DNA of 64,000 nucleotides from assembly GCF_000010185.1 (NCBI RefSeq), contig NC_010376.1:1311501-1375500 (forward strand), read 5' to 3'. This document shows positions 61,821 through 64,000 of this stretch, piece after piece. The first letter of the stretch is position 1, and every line of letters begins with the position of its first letter. A model generated the notes under the pieces. The model was not told where the DNA came from. It did no database searches and saw nothing but the letters and a program-made list of their open reading frames with translations. This DNA comes from Finegoldia magna ATCC 29328 (GTDB lineage Bacteria > Bacillota > Clostridia > Tissierellales > Peptoniphilaceae). The translations under genes were made by a program, and so were the position numbers.

Positions 61821-63263
61821 ATGAAATTTATTAGCACTAGGGATAATTCAATAACTATCGATTCTCAAGAAGTAATCTTCAATTGTATAAATGATGATAT
61901 TTACGTTCCTTTGAATTTAGATAATTTGTACGATATTGATGTTCTTAGAGATATGACATATAACGAACTTGCTATATATATTTTGAAGCATTTTTTAACT
62001 GATATCGACGAAGATTCAATATCAAGCATTGTAAATAACGCTTACGATGGAGATGAGCCTAATGTTTTTTTGAGAAAAACAAATGATAGATGCTACGTCG
62101 AACTTTTCAACAACAAAAGTCTATCTTATAGGGACTTGTCATTGAGTATTATCTCTAAATTTATAGATATTAATTTGAATAATAATGAAGATGTGAAAAA
62201 CTTATACTTGTTCACAGCTTCTACTGATATTTCTGTGTCTACGATTGAGAATTTCAAAAAGATGAACACAAAAGTTTTCGTGTTTTATCCAAATAATATC
62301 TCAGATATCGAAAAATCAAAATTATTATCCACGCTTTCCGATAATATCTGTGCAATTGGCGTAGATGGTGATTTTTATGAATGTAAAAAATTGGTGGATA
62401 GTTTGATAAACGATTCTGATATCAAAAATTTGATTGCACAAAAAGAATCCGTGATTTCTACGTGCAATTCGTTGAATATAATCAGAGTTCTCACTCAAGT
62501 TATTTATTATTTTTACAGTTATGTGACTATGGTAAAATACGGAGAGATAGAAGCTGGAAAAAGAATCAACGTAAGTATTCCTACGGAAAATTTCGGCAAT
62601 ATAATGGCTTGTTTCTACGCAAAAAGAATGGGACTTCCTATTAATAAAATAATTTGTGCGACAAAAACTCCATTGTCTTTCAAAAAATTCTTGGATACTG
62701 GAGAATTTGTCTATGACGAAGTTTTCGGTGAAGAATCAACATCATTTGAAAGATTGGTCTTGGCAAACATCGAACGATTACTTCATCATTTGATAAATGA
62801 TCACGAAAGAATTAGAGAGATTTTCACAGATTTTAGAGAAAACAATAAGTTTACTTTGTATCCAGAAGAACTCGAGAAATTAAGTTGTATCGAAACATAC
62901 AGCTTGACAAGTGATGAGGTTAGTCAGAAAATTTTGAGATTATTCTTGGAATGTCAGTATCCATTATCTCCTCAAACCGCAACGGCTTCTCTCGCCTACG
63001 ACAAATACGTTATCGATTCTTATGATTACACGCCTTCAATAATTATGGCTACAACTTCTCCATATTCATCTACAGATAAGCTTTTGAAATCATTCGGATA
63101 CAATGAAGATTTGGATATAAATATGGCTTTGGAAAAATTAAACTCTTTTATAAAATCGCCTATTCCCGATAATTTACAAAACATCAAAAAAATTGACACT
63201 AAAACTTTTAGTTCAACTGAAATCAAAGATATAGTTTACAAAAAAATACAAGAAATGAATTAA
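61821..63263 (+). CDS. Threonine synthase homologue lacking the PLP lysine
   Basis: 480 aa, full length and colinear with E. coli-type threonine synthase (ThrC): FISTRDNSITIDSQEVIF start, IGVDGDFYECKKLVDSL, STCNSLNIIRVLTQVIYYFYSY, SIPTENFGNIMACFYAKRMGLP, FKKFLDTGEF and SFERLVLANIERLL. But the PLP lysine motif FHGPTLAFKD reads FNNKSLSYRD (95-105), with Arg104 (codon AGG, 62130-62132) for the lysine, and the phosphate loop TATSGDTG reads TASTDISVS. It cannot form the usual aldimine with PLP. Expected function is non-catalytic or changed. Lone gene before the alcohol dehydrogenase. Confidence 0.85.
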   Translation: MKFISTRDNSITIDSQEVIFNCINDDIYVPLNLDNLYDIDVLRDMTYNELAIYILKHFLTDIDEDSISSIVNNAYDGDEPNVFLRKTNDRCYVELFNNKSLSYRDLSLSIISKFIDINLNNNEDVKNLYLFTASTDISVSTIENFKKMNTKVFVFYPNNISDIEKSKLLSTLSDNICAIGVDGDFYECKKLVDSLINDSDIKNLIAQKESVISTCNSLNIIRVLTQVIYYFYSYVTMVKYGEIEAGKRINVSIPTENFGNIMACFYAKRMGLPINKIICATKTPLSFKKFLDTGEFVYDEVFGEESTSFERLVLANIERLLHHLINDHERIREIFTDFRENNKFTLYPEELEKLSCIETYSLTSDEVSQKILRLFLECQYPLSPQTATASLAYDKYVIDSYDYTPSIIMATTSPYSSTDKLLKSFGYNEDLDINMALEKLNSFIKSPIPDNLQNIKKIDTKTFSSTEIKDIVYKKIQEMN

Positions 63264-63290
63264 GCGGCGTAATTTTACGCTGCTTTTTGT
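63263..63290 (+). terminator. Terminator after threonine synthase-like gene
   Basis: Stem agcggcgt / acgctgct with one mismatch and a T5 tail. Confidence 0.82.
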
Positions 63291-63355
63291 TTTAAATAAA
63301 TGATTAGCGGATATATATTTATATGAGTAAATTTGAAATAAAACAAGGGGGCATT

Positions 63356-64000
63356 ATGAAAAATTTTACATTTTACAATCCAGTAAGAGTACATTTCGGT
63401 AAAGGTCAAGTTACAAACCTAAAAGAAGAATTAAAAGATTACAATAAAATTTTGGTAACTTATGGTGGAGGAAGCATCAAGAAAAATGGCGTCTACGATG
63501 ATGTTATGAAAAATCTGAAAGGCAAAGAAGTTTTCGAACTTTCTGGAATCACTCCAAACCCAAGAACTGACAAAGTTTATGAAGGAATCAAAATCTGCAA
63601 AGAAAATGACATTGATTTTATACTAGCTGTCGGCGGCGGATCTACATTGGACTGCTCTAAAGCTATTGCAATGGGTGCAAAAACTAATGAAGATTTCTGG
63701 GATTATTTCTTCGAAGAAAAAAACAAACCAACTGATGCTATCAAACTTGGAACAGTAATAACAATGGCTGGAACTGGTAGTGAAATGGACGGTAGTTGTG
63801 TAATTTCAAATATCGAAAGAAAGAAAAAATACGGCTACGGGCACAGATTATTGTATCCAGTATTTTCAATAATCGACCCAACATACACTTATTCACTTCC
63901 AAAATACCAATTAATCAGTGGAACTTGCGATATGTTCAGCCACATAATGGAAGAATATTTTTCAGAACCAGATTACGAAAACACAACAGATAATATATCA
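63356..64000 (+). CDS. Iron-containing alcohol dehydrogenase (5' part)
   Basis: The first 215 codons are in the window; the gene runs off the right edge. Rossmann part with ILVTYGGGSIKKNG near residue 35 and VGGGSTLDCSKAI near 93, as in group III Fe-ADH (BdhA/YqhD type): FYNPVRVHFGKGQV start, AGTGSEMDGSCVISN near 140, and iron-ligand region DPTYTYSLPKYQ with CDMFSHIMEEYF. Probable butanol/aldehyde dehydrogenase linked to NAD(P)H. Ribosome binding site AAGGGGG just upstream. Confidence 0.92.
   Translation, partial: MKNFTFYNPVRVHFGKGQVTNLKEELKDYNKILVTYGGGSIKKNGVYDDVMKNLKGKEVFELSGITPNPRTDKVYEGIKICKENDIDFILAVGGGSTLDCSKAIAMGAKTNEDFWDYFFEEKNKPTDAIKLGTVITMAGTGSEMDGSCVISNIERKKKYGYGHRLLYPVFSIIDPTYTYSLPKYQLISGTCDMFSHIMEEYFSEPDYENTTDNIS

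Overview
The window is a contiguous piece of a low-GC Firmicutes chromosome (AT-rich codons, AGGAGG-type ribosome binding sites, intrinsic terminators). The gene set (anaerobe-type rubrerythrin, Feo iron uptake, ECF riboflavin uptake under an FMN riboswitch, glmS ribozyme, [FeFe]-hydrogenase remnant, CWB2 cell-wall-binding repeats, HemZ-type radical SAM protein) suggests an anaerobic coccus of the Peptoniphilaceae, with Finegoldia as the best guess. That name is inference from gene content; no 16S gene is present. Nothing looks like a prophage, insertion sequence, plasmid or CRISPR array.

Layout. 1-7.8 kb, minus strand: an ABC-F protein (cut by the window edge), a YfcE-type phosphodiesterase, and the proteostasis block tig-clpP-clpX-lon. 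7.9-9.7 kb: a CWB2-only surface protein divergent from an AraC-type regulator. 9.7-12.6 kb: a complete ferrous iron operon (feoA, second feoA-type gene, feoB, Cys-rich small membrane protein). 12.7-14.7 kb: glmS behind its ribozyme. 14.8-17.4 kb: tsaE-tsaB-(rimI-tsaD fusion). 17.5-18.2 kb: ribU with FMN riboswitch. 18.3-19.9 kb: M18 aminopeptidase and tRNA-Pro. 20-24.2 kb: the c-di-AMP/peptidoglycan precursor cluster cdaA-cdaR-small membrane gene, then glmM-mtnN. 24.3-29.2 kb: HPr, rubrerythrin, mreB-type gene and carD-PIN/TRAM-ispD-ispF. 29.3-32.4 kb: 3D-domain wall protein with a WalR-like site, a small unknown gene, hemZ. 32.4-39.6 kb: an overlapping seven-gene shikimate/chorismate operon followed by nrdB. 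39.7-41.6 kb: small unknown gene, degenerate ANT(6)-like protein, HAD phosphatase. 41.7-47.6 kb: oppABCDF. 48-54.6 kb: threonine aldolase, DUF4153 membrane protein, ogt, a two-gene ABC-like system whose ATPase has lost all catalytic motifs, a PgpA-family gene, and a lipoprotein. 54.7-59.4 kb: CWB2-anchored metallophosphatase and two tandem YibE/F membrane proteins. 59.5-61.6 kb: C-terminal remnant of an [FeFe] hydrogenase and an ABC exporter. 61.8-64 kb: a threonine synthase homologue lacking its PLP lysine, and the start of an iron-containing alcohol dehydrogenase.

The most unusual content is three proteins that keep a recognisable enzyme fold but have lost the residues needed for catalysis: an ABC ATPase (52278-53165), an aminoglycoside 6-adenylyltransferase-like protein (40099-40947) and a threonine synthase-like protein (61821-63263). 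A hydrogenase stump missing two thirds of its H-cluster motifs and a RimI-TsaD gene fusion are also notable. Several regulatory sites can be read directly: canonical promoters for feo, glmS, tRNA-Pro, carD and opp; a perfect 16-bp palindrome in the feo leader; a WalR-type direct repeat before the 3D-domain gene; and helically phased TTGCAA elements between the CWB2 gene and the AraC-type regulator.

All assignments come from reading motifs and gene context by eye; no database search was run.
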